A DNA stretch of 64,000 nt from Ciceribacter sp. L1K22 (GCF_017599385.1 NZ_JAGFPK010000001.1:1417399-1481398); one strand, 5' to 3'. Counted from the first letter of the stretch, positions 51,787-60,450 are shown. The notes: generated from the sequence alone by a model not told the origin. Translations and numbers: made by a program.

Positions 51787-53154
51787 ATGACCAAGACTGC
51801 CGCATTGTCCAATCTCGCCGCCATCGATGCCGCCCATCACCTGCATCCCTTCTCCGACATGAAGAAGCTGAACGCGGCGGGCACCAAGATCATCAACCGG
51901 GCCGAGGGCTGCCATATCTGGGACTCCACCGGCAAGCAGTACATCGATGCCTTTGCCGGCCTCTGGTGCGTCAATGTCGGCTACGGCCGCAAGTCGATCG
52001 CCGATGCGGCCTATGCGCAGATGCAGGAACTGCCCTACTACAACACCTTCTTCGGCACGACGACGCCGCCTGCGACCCTGCTCGCCCAGAAGATCGCCAG
52101 CCACACCGCCGGCAAGCTCAACCACGTCTTCTTCACCAATTCCGGCTCGGAAGCCTCCGATACCTGGTTCCGCATGGCGCGCGTCTACTGGAAGGCGCTT
52201 GGTCACGAGACGAAGACCCAGGTGATTGCGCGCAAGAATGCCTATCACGGCTCCACCGTCGCCGGCGCCTCGCTTGGCGGCATGAAGTGGATGCATGAAC
52301 AGGGCAACCTGCCGATCGACGGCATCCACCACATCGGCCAACCCTACTGGTATGCCGAGGGCGGCGACCTGTCTCCGGAAGCATTTGGCCTCAAGGTCGC
52401 GAAGGAACTGGAGGATAAGATCCTCGAACTCGGCGAGGACAATGTCGCCGCCTTCGTCGCGGAGCCGATCCAGGGCGCCGGCGGCGTCATCGTGCCGCCG
52501 TCGACCTACTGGCCGGAAATCAAGCGCATCGCCGCAAAGTACAAGATCCTGCTGGTCGCCGACGAAGTGATCAGCGGCTTCGGCCGGCTCGGCACCTGGT
52601 TCGGCCACCAGTACTACGATTTCGAGCCGGACCTCGCGCCGATCGCAAAGGGTTTGTCATCCGGCTACCTTCCAATCGGCGGCGTGCTCATCTCGCAACG
52701 GGTTGCCAAGGTCATGGTCGAGGAACTCGGCGACTTCTACCACGGTTACACCTATTCCGGTCACCCGGTTGCCGCGGCGGCCGCGCTGGAAAACCTTCGC
52801 ATCATCGAGGAGGAGGGACTGGTCGAGCGGGTCCGTGACGATGCCGGTCCGTATCTCGCCAAGGCGCTCGCCTCGCTTGCCGACCACGACTTGGTCGGCG
52901 AAGTCGTCAGCGTGGGCCTGATGGCTGCCGTCCAGATTGCCGCCGACAAGTCGACCCGCCGCCGCTATGCCAAACCCGACGATATCGGGACGCTGGTGCG
53001 CAACCAGTGCGTCGATGCCGGTGTCATCCTGCGCGCCACGGGCGACCGCATGCTGTTCTCGCCACCGCTGATCATCTCGCACTCCGAGATCGACCAGGCT
53101 GTCGAAACCCTGCACAAGGGCCTCGACTGGCTGAAGGACAATCACCGGGAATAG
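51787..53154 (+). CDS. Class III omega-aminotransferase (putrescine/beta-alanine:pyruvate type)
   Basis: A 455-residue PLP enzyme. FFTNSGSEASDTWFRMAR binds the cofactor phosphate, LLVADEVISGFGRLG holds the cofactor Asp, and the Schiff-base Lys is in LAPIAKGLSSGYLPIGGV. Such enzymes transfer the terminal amino group of polyamines or omega-amino acids to pyruvate. AGGAGA precedes the ATG at 51787. With the transporter and the PuuA-like ligase it forms a polyamine-use locus. The 200-base gap upstream is the divergent promoter region. Confidence 0.93.
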   Translation: MTKTAALSNLAAIDAAHHLHPFSDMKKLNAAGTKIINRAEGCHIWDSTGKQYIDAFAGLWCVNVGYGRKSIADAAYAQMQELPYYNTFFGTTTPPATLLAQKIASHTAGKLNHVFFTNSGSEASDTWFRMARVYWKALGHETKTQVIARKNAYHGSTVAGASLGGMKWMHEQGNLPIDGIHHIGQPYWYAEGGDLSPEAFGLKVAKELEDKILELGEDNVAAFVAEPIQGAGGVIVPPSTYWPEIKRIAAKYKILLVADEVISGFGRLGTWFGHQYYDFEPDLAPIAKGLSSGYLPIGGVLISQRVAKVMVEELGDFYHGYTYSGHPVAAAAALENLRIIEEEGLVERVRDDAGPYLAKALASLADHDLVGEVVSVGLMAAVQIAADKSTRRRYAKPDDIGTLVRNQCVDAGVILRATGDRMLFSPPLIISHSEIDQAVETLHKGLDWLKDNHRE

Positions 53155-53169
53155 CTCTCGTTCGAAGGC

Positions 53170-53191
53170 GCGTCTCCCGATTGGGAGACGC
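53170..53191 (+). terminator. Hairpin after aminotransferase gene
   Basis: GCGTCTCCC (53170-53178) and GGGAGACGC (53183-53191) form a nine-base-pair perfect stem with a GATT loop, 16 bases after the aminotransferase stop. No T-tract follows, so it may be a weak terminator or an mRNA-end stabiliser. Confidence 0.5.
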
Positions 53192-53252
53192 ATCTGAGCC
53201 GCGTTGCTCAATAATATGTGTTATATAGTGGCGGTCTCACCTGAGGGGCGCC

Positions 53253-53465
53253 ATGAGAATACGTGTCGATATTCCGCGGTCCCACCTGGACGCGCTCGAT
53301 AGGCTTGCGAGCGAACGCAAAGTGTCCCGTGCCGCCCTTATCCGCGAAGCAGTCGATGAATTGCTCAGTAAAGAGAGGACCGAAACCGTCCGCGACGCCT
53401 TTGGTCTTTGGAATGGCGAGCTTAACGGCCTCGCATTCCAGCGAAAGCTGCGTCATGAATGGTAA
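53253..53465 (+). CDS. Ribbon-helix-helix (CopG/VapB-like) antitoxin, orphan
   Basis: A 70-residue protein with an N-terminal ribbon-helix-helix (MRIRVDIPRSHLDALDRLAS, then ERKVSRAALIREAVDELLS) and a short C-terminal toxin-wrapping tail with Trp residues. GAGGGG lies six bases before the ATG at 53253. The toxin partner that should follow is only a 16-codon remnant (53465-53515), so the antitoxin is now an orphan and may act as a plain DNA-binding protein. An A/T-rich promoter lies at 53210-53235. Confidence 0.82.
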   Translation: MRIRVDIPRSHLDALDRLASERKVSRAALIREAVDELLSKERTETVRDAFGLWNGELNGLAFQRKLRHEW

Positions 53466-53515
53466 TGATGCTGTTCTACACCGACGTGCTCATCAACTAC
53501 CTGAACTGCGTATGA
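53465..53515 (+). pseudogene. Truncated vapC (PIN toxin) remnant
   Basis: The ATG overlapping the antitoxin stop (TAATG) opens a 16-residue frame, MMLFYTDVLINYL plus three residues, then TGA. FYTDVLINYL matches the N-terminal strand of PIN toxins, including the first catalytic Asp. Nothing else of the roughly 130-residue toxin remains before the SDR gene ends at 53529 on the other strand. Confidence 0.75.
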
Positions 53516-53528
53516 TCATTCGTATGCC

Positions 53529-54305
53529 TCAAGGCATGAACTGCCCGCCATTGACGTCGATCGTCTGCCCGGTGACGTAGCCCGAGAGCATGTCCGACGC
53601 AAGGAAGAGATAGGCGCCGACGCAATCCTGCGCCGTTCCCGTCCGTTGCAGCGGCACGCTTCCCGCGACGGAATCAAGCTGGCCGGGCAGGGCGTACTTG
53701 TCCTGGAACGGCGTGGTGATGACGCCCGGCGCCACCGCGTTGACGCGGATGTTATGCTTGCCGAATTCCAGCGCCATGCCCTTGGTCACCGCCGCGACGA
53801 AGGCCTTGGACGAACCATAGACGCCGGAGCCTGCCGTGCCGCCCGTCCGGGCTGCGACAGAGGTCGTGTTGACGATGAAGCCGCCTTGCTTCTTAAGGTG
53901 GGGCAGGGCCGCGCGGCTGGTCGAGATCACCGAGCGCGCGTTGACGTCCATGACCTTGTCGTAGTGCTCGTCGGTCATCTCCTCGTAGAGCACGCGCGCG
54001 ATCATGCTGCCGGCATTGTTGACGACCCCGTCCAGCCGTCCGAATGTCTTGGCGACCTTCTCCACCGCCGCAGCCATCTCTTCCGACACGGCGGCATCGC
54101 CCTGCGCGAGCACGACAGCGCCGCCCGCCTGCTCGATGTCCCGCGCGATCGCATGCGCCGCTTCCGTGTTCGAATTGTAGTGCAGGCCAACCAGCGCACC
54201 TTGCGCCGCAAAAGCATAGGCGAGCGCCGCGCCGATGCCGCTCGATGCGCCGGTGATCAGCACGGCCTTGCCGCGGAGGTCGGGGATAGTGAGAGTGTCG
54301 GTCAT
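53529..54305 (-). CDS. SDR-family oxidoreductase
   Basis: A 258-residue classical short-chain dehydrogenase. The cofactor motif TGASSGIG lies at about 18-25, NNAG at about 95-98, the catalytic Ser is in VNTTSVAARTGG, and the Tyr-x-x-x-Lys is in SGVYGSSKAFVAAVTKGMA. The family-typical C-terminus is GYVTGQTIDVNGG. The substrate is unknown. The start at 54305 (MTDTLTIPDLRGKAVLITG) is normal for the family. It is a single gene with the AraC gene 103 bases upstream on the same strand. Confidence 0.92.
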   Translation of the reverse strand: MTDTLTIPDLRGKAVLITGASSGIGAALAYAFAAQGALVGLHYNSNTEAAHAIARDIEQAGGAVVLAQGDAAVSEEMAAAVEKVAKTFGRLDGVVNNAGSMIARVLYEEMTDEHYDKVMDVNARSVISTSRAALPHLKKQGGFIVNTTSVAARTGGTAGSGVYGSSKAFVAAVTKGMALEFGKHNIRVNAVAPGVITTPFQDKYALPGQLDSVAGSVPLQRTGTAQDCVGAYLFLASDMLSGYVTGQTIDVNGGQFMP

Positions 54306-54408
54306 GAAGGTCTCCTTCCGTTGAGAGCGGAGACTAGCTCATGTCCGGTTGTCTGACCACCCAGGCTCAGGATCGATGCCGTAGCAGGGGTGAGGCGTCC
54401 GCGCTTTT

Positions 54409-55404
54409 TTATAGTACGGCCAGCCAGCGGTCGAAGACGGGCCGATCCGCCGAAGCCGTCAGCAGGGTCGATCGATCTCGTCCGCCGCTTGTCCACGCCT
54501 GCCGCGCTTCGCTGGGCGAGCAATCGAACAGCGCCCTGAAGGCACGGCTGAACTGAGCTTCGCTGGAAAAGCACAGTGCATCGCTGATCTCGCCCAATCG
54601 CAGCTGCGGTTCTCGCGACAGCATCCTGGCAGCCTCCCGAAGCCTTGCCTCCCGGATGCAGCTCGCGACACCGCCGCGCGGTTCGAACAGACGGTAGAGC
54701 ACGGAGCGGGAGATACCGATGGAGCGCGCGACATAGTCGGGATCGAGTTTGGGATTGTGGAGGTTGGCATTGATGAACGCCCTGGCCTTGTCGAGCGCGA
54801 CGAGGTTCAAGCCACCGCTGGCGAGTGCTGCGTGGCGCTCCGCAGGGTTGAGGCAGGCTGCAATGACGGTGGGGGTCAGTGCCGTGATGGACTCGATCGA
54901 TCCCGCATCAAGATTGGGCCCGTGCCGCATCAGCGCCGCGACATGATCCGCAAGAACCATGGCCGAGCCGTGGTTGAGTGACAGCGCATGAAAGTCGCTC
55001 AGACGCCCGCTGTCGCTTCCAAGCATGCGACGCGGCACCACGAGAGACAGGTTGCGGCCCGGCGTGATGCTCTCCTCGGTCACTTGCGCCAGATCGATGA
55101 TGCGCAGGGAGGCGGGTCTCTGCATGTCATCGAGATCGACCCTGATCAGCAGATGATCGAGAAAGTCTTTCAGGGTGCGCCTGCGGGACCGGCTGTGGCG
55201 AAAGCTCCGACTTTCCATCGAACTGACAAGCATCGAACCGAGATGCAGGCTGACGATTTCCCCGGAGAAAGACTGACTATCCTCGCGCTGAAGCGCTTCC
55301 ATGTCGAACATGGTCCCGATCCGGGCGCGGAAGGCGTCGAACCGATCCTCGGCTGCGTGAGCATCGGTGGAAAAGCGCTGTGTCGCGACGAGTCCTGGTC
55401 GCAT
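54409..55404 (-). CDS. AraC-family regulator
   Basis: A 331-residue regulator. The N-terminal 200 residues resemble the AraC-binding-like sensor domain of FeaR-type regulators. The C-terminal AraC domain reads DPDYVARSIGISRSVLYRLF then LGEISDALCFSSEAQFSRAF. GGAGGA lies five bases before the ATG at 55404. It may control the downstream SDR gene or the divergent Sel1 gene. Confidence 0.88.
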   Translation of the reverse strand: MRPGLVATQRFSTDAHAAEDRFDAFRARIGTMFDMEALQREDSQSFSGEIVSLHLGSMLVSSMESRSFRHSRSRRRTLKDFLDHLLIRVDLDDMQRPASLRIIDLAQVTEESITPGRNLSLVVPRRMLGSDSGRLSDFHALSLNHGSAMVLADHVAALMRHGPNLDAGSIESITALTPTVIAACLNPAERHAALASGGLNLVALDKARAFINANLHNPKLDPDYVARSIGISRSVLYRLFEPRGGVASCIREARLREAARMLSREPQLRLGEISDALCFSSEAQFSRAFRALFDCSPSEARQAWTSGGRDRSTLLTASADRPVFDRWLAVL

Positions 55405-55546
55405 CGTCCTCCTCCCGGCGGTCGATATTTGAACTTCGGGACGCAGACGCAAGGCTGCGCAGCCGAAAGGGACACCCTGCTTAGGCGAATTTGGACGCCA
55501 GGGCTATATCCCGCTCCATCCATTTTTGGGCGGAAGGGGAGATCCG

Positions 55547-56740
55547 ATGAGAATGCTGATCCTGTCTTTGCTGGTCACCGTCGCCGTTTTGCCGCTCGGC
55601 TCGCAAGCCGTTGCCGGCGATGTCGCCGCTCTGTGCGATCGCTTTGCGGCAAGCCCGAACGACCGTGATCTAGGCGCCGCCGGTATTCCTCTGGGGCAAG
55701 TGGACGGACTGAAGGCGAAGGAAGCCTGCGAGCCGGCGTTAGCCGCCGATCCTACGAATGCGCGTCTTGCCTTCCAGCTTGGGCGGACCGAGGAAAAGCT
55801 CGGCAACTACGAACGGGCCCGCCAGCTTCTCGAGCAGGCATCGGCCGGCGGTTATGCCCTCGCGGACGTCGAACTTGGTATCTTCCACGAGGATGCGCTG
55901 GGCGGACTCGAACAGGATTATGCGAAGGCGATGCAGTCCTATCTCAAGGCATCGGCCGCCGGTTATGCCGTGGCCGACAACAATATCGCCGTCCTCTACG
56001 AGAACGGATTGGGAGTGTCTGCGGATCCGGCAAAGGCACTTGAATGGTACCGCAAGGCCGCAGCCGCCGACTATATGTCTGGCGTGGGCAATCTCGCCTG
56101 GTTGCTGGAGCACAATCCGGACCTGTCAAAAGATCCCTCCGAAATGGTGGAGGCCTACAAGCGCGCAGCAGCGGCCGGTATCGACTATGCGCTGACGCGG
56201 CTTGGCGTCTTTTATCGTGATGGCCTTTTCGGCGTCGAACAGGATGCCGGCAAGGCGGTCGCGGCCTTTGAGGCGGCTGCTGAAAAGGGTGACGGTTGGG
56301 CCGAGCTCTATCTCGCGCAGGTCCTGCTCTCTCCCTATCCGGGGGTGGCCAATGCCGTGCGCGCCCAGGACATACTGCAGTCGCTGTCCGACAACGACGA
56401 CGCTGCGCTTCGCGCGGAGGTGCTGGTCACACGGGCGATGGCTGTGCTCCGCAATGGCGGAACGAGAGCCGAGGCGAGGGACCTCGTGAGGCAGGCGATA
56501 GAGGCGGACCCCGACAGCGCGGCCGTTCATGCCGCGAGAGCTGAGGTGTTGCGGCGGGAAAGCGACCTTCATGCGGCTGACGACGCCCTCGCGGAAGCGA
56601 TCGCCGTCGATCCGGGCTTCAAGCCTTTTTATGTCGCAAGACAGTCCGTCTTGCGGGAGCTTGGGCGCGACGAGGAAGCGGCTGCTCTTGGCAAGGATAT
56701 GGAACACGCCCGATATGGCGCGTTCTTTGCCGGTCTGTGA
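55547..56740 (+). CDS. Sel1-repeat protein, exported
   Basis: A 397-residue protein with a signal peptide (MRMLILSLLVTVAVLPLGSQ, cleavage after AVA). An N-terminal TPR-like region is followed by at least three Sel1 repeats of about 36 residues (DYAKAMQSYLKASAAGYAVA and ADPAKALEWYRKAAAADYMS are the clearest) and then a C-terminal TPR pair (AAVHAARAEVLRRESDLHAA). It is probably a periplasmic scaffold. GGGGAGATCCG precedes the ATG at 55547; an earlier in-frame ATG at 55526 is less likely. A terminator follows. Confidence 0.88.
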   Translation: MRMLILSLLVTVAVLPLGSQAVAGDVAALCDRFAASPNDRDLGAAGIPLGQVDGLKAKEACEPALAADPTNARLAFQLGRTEEKLGNYERARQLLEQASAGGYALADVELGIFHEDALGGLEQDYAKAMQSYLKASAAGYAVADNNIAVLYENGLGVSADPAKALEWYRKAAAADYMSGVGNLAWLLEHNPDLSKDPSEMVEAYKRAAAAGIDYALTRLGVFYRDGLFGVEQDAGKAVAAFEAAAEKGDGWAELYLAQVLLSPYPGVANAVRAQDILQSLSDNDDAALRAEVLVTRAMAVLRNGGTRAEARDLVRQAIEADPDSAAVHAARAEVLRRESDLHAADDALAEAIAVDPGFKPFYVARQSVLRELGRDEEAAALGKDMEHARYGAFFAGL

Positions 56741-56766
56741 CCTGTCGGCAGTGGTTTTGCGGAGTC

Positions 56767-56800
56767 GGAGCGTCCTTCATCGGAAGGGCGCTCCCGGTTT
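56767..56800 (+). terminator. Hairpin terminator after Sel1-repeat gene
   Basis: GGAGCGTCCTTC (56767-56778) and GAAGGGCGCTCC (56783-56794) form a 12-base-pair stem with one wobble pair and a four-base loop. CGGTTT follows, 26 bases after the stop codon. Confidence 0.65.
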
Positions 56801-56812
56801 CATCTGACGGAT

Positions 56813-57100
56813 CTACGCCGCCTTCCAATCGAATGGCAGCGGTGCCTCGCGGAAGGCGAAGCGGTCGAGGTGGCTCGAAACCACGCCCTTCATCCGCTCC
56901 AGCACGTCGGGCGAGACCGCTTCGAGTTCGACGGTAAGGGCAGCGGCATCCGCCGTCATCACCGCCGTCGCCTCGGGGAATTTTACGATGCCCCTCGGCT
57001 CTTCCAACTCAACATCGAGCTTGTGGGCCCAGTGCTTGCAGAGTTGCTGCAGATATTTCCAGCCGTTTTCCGTCGGCACGGTCGCGATCGCCTTGGTCAT
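56813..57100 (-). CDS. DUF2218 family protein
   Basis: A 95-residue protein of the DUF2218 family, recognised by KYLQQLCKHWAHKLDVEL and by FREAPLPFDW at the C-terminus. In other Alphaproteobacteria these genes often sit beside siderophore-interaction or PadR genes. The biochemical role is unknown. It is directly downstream of padR (stop at 57103, this ATG at 57100), so the two are co-transcribed and probably autoregulated together. Confidence 0.9.
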   Translation of the reverse strand: MTKAIATVPTENGWKYLQQLCKHWAHKLDVELEEPRGIVKFPEATAVMTADAAALTVELEAVSPDVLERMKGVVSSHLDRFAFREAPLPFDWKAA

Positions 57101-57102
57101 GA

Positions 57103-57681
57103 TCAGAGCCTCTCGATCTTGCCGACGGCCTCGTCGAGAATGCGGGCGACCTCGAGCTGGATATCCCGCGTCACGCCATCCTGGGACAGGCGTTCGTGGA
57201 GCGCCGTCTTCAGGTTCTGCATCGCCCGGCGGACCGGCGCAGCGTCGGTGCGTTCTGTCACCTTCGCCAAGGCCGCGAGGCGAGCCATTGCCGTGTGGAC
57301 CTCATCCGCACGCTCCACCAGATGCTGCCGTCCGGCCTCGGTGATGGCGAGCAGCTTGCGCGGCCCGTCGGACTGCTGTTCGTCGGCAAGCCCCATATCG
57401 ATCAGCAGTGTCATCGTCGGATAGACGACGCCGGGGCTCGGTGCATAGGCGCCGCCGGTCCGGCTCTCGATTTCGCGGATCAGGTCATAGCCATGCCGCG
57501 GCTGTTCCTCGATCAGTTTCAGCAGCACGAGCCGCAGTTCGCCACCGTCGAACATCCGCCGGCGCTCGCCGCGACCGCGTGGTCCGCCGCCAAAGGGGGC
57601 GCCGAGGAAACCGCTGCGCATGGCATGAATTGCCTCCCGAAATTCCTGGTGGCGGGCATCGCCACAATGAAAATGTCTCAT
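57103..57681 (-). CDS. PadR-family transcriptional regulator
   Basis: A 192-residue regulator. The winged helix reads LRLVLLKLIEEQPRHGYDLI, then REIESRTGGAYAPSPGVVYP and TMTLLIDMGLADEQ. A helical C-terminal dimerisation arm follows. A Gly/Arg/His-rich N-terminal stretch of about 45 residues precedes it and may bind metal. A perfect palindrome TAAGATATATCTTA lies 30 bases upstream of the ATG at 57681, so autorepression is likely. Confidence 0.92.
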   Translation of the reverse strand: MRHFHCGDARHQEFREAIHAMRSGFLGAPFGGGPRGRGERRRMFDGGELRLVLLKLIEEQPRHGYDLIREIESRTGGAYAPSPGVVYPTMTLLIDMGLADEQQSDGPRKLLAITEAGRQHLVERADEVHTAMARLAALAKVTERTDAAPVRRAMQNLKTALHERLSQDGVTRDIQLEVARILDEAVGKIERL

Positions 57682-57710
57682 GTCTATCTCCGTTCGCTTT
57701 AAACTGCATC

Positions 57711-57724
57711 TAAGATATATCTTA
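57711..57724. promoter_or_regulatory. PadR operator palindrome
   Basis: TAAGATATATCTTA is a perfect 14-base palindrome, 30 bases upstream of padR, in an A/T-rich promoter. It is also 119 bases upstream of the divergent OsmC gene and could control both. Confidence 0.7.
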
Positions 57725-57842
57725 ATGTTATCTTTTCAAGCGCAGGTGAGAAGTTTTTCCGTTCCACGCCGACCTTGTCTTGGAGAGGGCGGGCGGCTTG
57801 ACCTATGGTTTGAAAAAAGGACTCAGCACCGGGAGAAACGCC

Positions 57843-58316
57843 ATGTCTGAACGCAAGCACGAATACAGGGTCACCGTGCGGTGGAAGGGCAACCTTGGTA
57901 CCGGCACGTCAGGTTATAGGGCCTACAGTCGCGATCATGTCATCTCGGCTGCGGGCAAGCCGGATATCGAGGCATCTTCCGATGCCGCGTTCCGCGGCGA
58001 CCCGGCGCGGTGGAACCCCGAAGACATGTTCCTCGCTTCGCTCTCTGCCTGTCACAAGCTCTGGTATCTGCATTTCTGCGCCGTCTCCGGTGTCGTCGTC
58101 ATGGAGTACGAGGACAATGCCGAGGGGGTGATGGAGATGGACGAGGAGGGCAGCGGCCGATTCACCGACGTGGTGCTGAAGCCACGCGTGACGATCAAGG
58201 CCGGCACCTATCCGGACATAGCCCGCGAACTGCACGAGGATGCGCATGAGAAGTGCTTCATCGCCAATTCGGTGAACTTCCCGGTCCGCTGTGAACCGGT
58301 GATCATCGAGGCCTGA
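57843..58316 (+). CDS. OsmC-family peroxiredoxin
   Basis: A 157-residue thiol peroxidase of the OsmC/Ohr superfamily, which reduces organic hydroperoxides in the cytoplasm. The two reactive cysteines are in LSACHKLWYLHFC and HEKCFIANSVNFPV. GGGAGAAACGCC precedes the ATG at 57843; the open frame upstream is not coding. It is divergent from padR and 9 bases from the convergent LysR gene. Confidence 0.92.
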   Translation: MSERKHEYRVTVRWKGNLGTGTSGYRAYSRDHVISAAGKPDIEASSDAAFRGDPARWNPEDMFLASLSACHKLWYLHFCAVSGVVVMEYEDNAEGVMEMDEEGSGRFTDVVLKPRVTIKAGTYPDIARELHEDAHEKCFIANSVNFPVRCEPVIIEA

Positions 58317-58325
58317 ACGGTCGGG

Positions 58326-59210
58326 TTACTCCCTCAGGGCGGCGATCAGCGCACGCAGAGCCGGCGGCGATTGTCGTCGGCTCGGATGATAGAGGTGAAG
58401 GCCGGGAAAGGGCAGGCACCAGGCGTCGAGCACCTGCACCAACCGCCCGGCCGCGATGTCGTCTGCGACCTCTTCTTCCATCATGTAGCCCAGTCCCGCG
58501 CCGGCGCGAACGACCGCCGCCATCAGGCCGCCATCGTTTGCAACGAATTGGCCGGTGGTGCGCACGCGAAATTCACGGCCGCCCTCGTCCATGTCCCACG
58601 CCATAAGCGCGCCGCTCTTCATGCGGAAGTTCACGCAGACATGGTTTGCCAGATCGGCCGGCGTCCTGGGTGGTGGGTGCCGTTCGAAATAGCCGGGCGT
58701 GCCGACGACAATAGTGCGCAGCGGCGGACCGATCGGGATCGCGATCATGTCCTTGTCGACGGACATATGAAAACGGATGCCGGCATCGAAGCCTTCGGTA
58801 ACGATGTCCGCCAGACGGTCCTCGACGTTTACCTCCACCTTCACGTCCGGGTGGTCGAGCAGGAAACGCGGCAGTTTCCGCATCAGCACCGTCTGCGCCG
58901 CATAGGTCGAAGCGGTGATCCGAACGGTCCCGGAAACGCTGTCTCGCCAATGGGACAGCGCGGCGAGCCCATCCTCGATACTCGCCAGTGCCGGGTTGAT
59001 CGAGTCGAGCAACCGTTCACCCGCCTCGGTTGGCGCTACGCTGCGCGTTGTGCGCGCCAGTAGTCGCACGTCGAGCCGCTGCTCTAGATTTCTCATGGCA
59101 TGGCTGAGCGCCGAAGCGGAAATTCCAAGCCTGGCGGCAGCCTTCGTGAAGCTGCATTCCCGCGCGACGGTGGCGAATGCCAGAAGATCGTTGAGTTCGT
59201 TGCGCTCCAT
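58326..59210 (-). CDS. LysR-family regulator
   Basis: A 294-residue regulator. The N-terminal helix-turn-helix is SFTKAAARLGISASALSHAM, followed by the usual effector-binding domain (residues 90-290). It is divergent from an aldo/keto reductase gene 98 bases away, an arrangement in which the LysR protein commonly controls the reductase in response to its substrate. The ATG at 59210 was used. Confidence 0.92.
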   Translation of the reverse strand: MERNELNDLLAFATVARECSFTKAAARLGISASALSHAMRNLEQRLDVRLLARTTRSVAPTEAGERLLDSINPALASIEDGLAALSHWRDSVSGTVRITASTYAAQTVLMRKLPRFLLDHPDVKVEVNVEDRLADIVTEGFDAGIRFHMSVDKDMIAIPIGPPLRTIVVGTPGYFERHPPPRTPADLANHVCVNFRMKSGALMAWDMDEGGREFRVRTTGQFVANDGGLMAAVVRAGAGLGYMMEEEVADDIAAGRLVQVLDAWCLPFPGLHLYHPSRRQSPPALRALIAALRE

Positions 59211-59308
59211 TCATGAAAATCTCTCACAAACCTATACGGCCGGCAACCGCTAATCCCGGGATGCCGGTGCATTACCTTCTGTCCTGAAGCTACAGAAGGA
59301 TAAACCAC

Positions 59309-60412
59309 ATGAGCCTCACCCAATATCGCACACTTGGCCGATCCGGCCTCATCGTCAGCCCGCTGGCTCTTGGCACCATGACTTTCGGAGCCGGGCGATG
59401 GGGGGCCGGCGAAAAGACAGCGCACGCTCTTTTCGATGCCTATGTCGGTGCCGGCGGCAACTTCATCGACACCGCCGATATTTATTCCGCCGGCCGCAGC
59501 GAGGAGATGCTGGGCGATTTCGTCGCCCACAGTGGCCAGCGCGACCGGTTGATCATCGCAACCAAGTCGGGCTTCCCGCGTGGTGAGGGGACGCCACTCT
59601 GGGGTGGAAACGGCGCAAAGAACATTCGGCTCGGGATCGAAGGCTCCCTGAAACGCCTGAAGACCGACTACATCGACATGTACTGGATGCACGTCTGGGA
59701 TCGCGTCACGCCCGCCGAAGAAGTTATCGATACGCTGGCCACCGCGGTGCGATCCGGCAAGATCCTGCACTATGGCTTCTCCAACACGCCGGCCTGGTAC
59801 GTGTCGAAGGTCGCAACCCTAGCTGCCGCCCATGGGCTCTCTGCACCGGTGGGCTTGCAATATTCCTACTCGCTGATCGAGCGCGGCGTCGAGCTGGAAG
59901 TCCTGCCCGCCGGCGAGGAACTGGCGATGGGCCTCGTGCCGTGGAGTCCGCTGGCCTTTGGCCTGCTGACTGGCAAATACGGCCGCGACATGCTGGATCA
60001 GGCCAGCCGGGCGACCGACCTTCCCAACAAGGACGGCGAGGTTACCGAGAACGATAGCGACGGTCGCCTGAACGGTGACAACCCCTATGGTGGCATGCTC
60101 TTTACCGAGCGCAATTTCAATATTGTTGACGTTGTGAAGGAGATCGCCGGCGAACTGGGCCGCTCTCCTGCGGAGGTGGCGCTCGCCTGGGTTACCAAGC
60201 GGAAAGGCGTCTCGTCAGTCCTGATCGGCGCGAGCCGTGTTGAGCAACTGACCCAGAACATCGCCTCGCTTGACATCACCTTCGCCGACGACCAGCTTCG
60301 CCGGCTGGACGAGGTCAGCACCCTGCCGCTGCTCAATCCCTATTTCATCTTCCAGATGCCATCCGAGGCGCTCTTCGGTGGCTCGAACGTGACTGGCTGG
60401 CGCCAAGGTTAA
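59309..60412 (+). CDS. Aldo/keto reductase
   Basis: A 367-residue TIM-barrel NADPH oxidoreductase of the YajO/Tas-like branch. The catalytic residues are visible: Asp in FIDTADIYSAGRSEE with its Tyr, Lys in IATKSGFPRG, and His in MYWMHVWDRVTP. The NADPH-binding SSVLIGASRVEQLTQN is near the C-terminus. CAGAAGGAT precedes the ATG at 59309. It is divergent from a LysR regulator, and a strong hairpin terminator follows. Confidence 0.93.
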   Translation: MSLTQYRTLGRSGLIVSPLALGTMTFGAGRWGAGEKTAHALFDAYVGAGGNFIDTADIYSAGRSEEMLGDFVAHSGQRDRLIIATKSGFPRGEGTPLWGGNGAKNIRLGIEGSLKRLKTDYIDMYWMHVWDRVTPAEEVIDTLATAVRSGKILHYGFSNTPAWYVSKVATLAAAHGLSAPVGLQYSYSLIERGVELEVLPAGEELAMGLVPWSPLAFGLLTGKYGRDMLDQASRATDLPNKDGEVTENDSDGRLNGDNPYGGMLFTERNFNIVDVVKEIAGELGRSPAEVALAWVTKRKGVSSVLIGASRVEQLTQNIASLDITFADDQLRRLDEVSTLPLLNPYFIFQMPSEALFGGSNVTGWRQG

Positions 60413-60417
60413 GCGGT

Positions 60418-60450
60418 TTGACGGCGATCCTGCGGGATCGCCGTCAATTT
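60418..60450 (+). terminator. Terminator after aldo/keto reductase gene
   Basis: TTGACGGCGATCC (60418-60430) and GGATCGCCGTCAA (60435-60447) form a 13-base-pair perfect stem with a four-base loop, followed by TTTATT. It separates the convergent reductase and amn genes. Confidence 0.85.
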
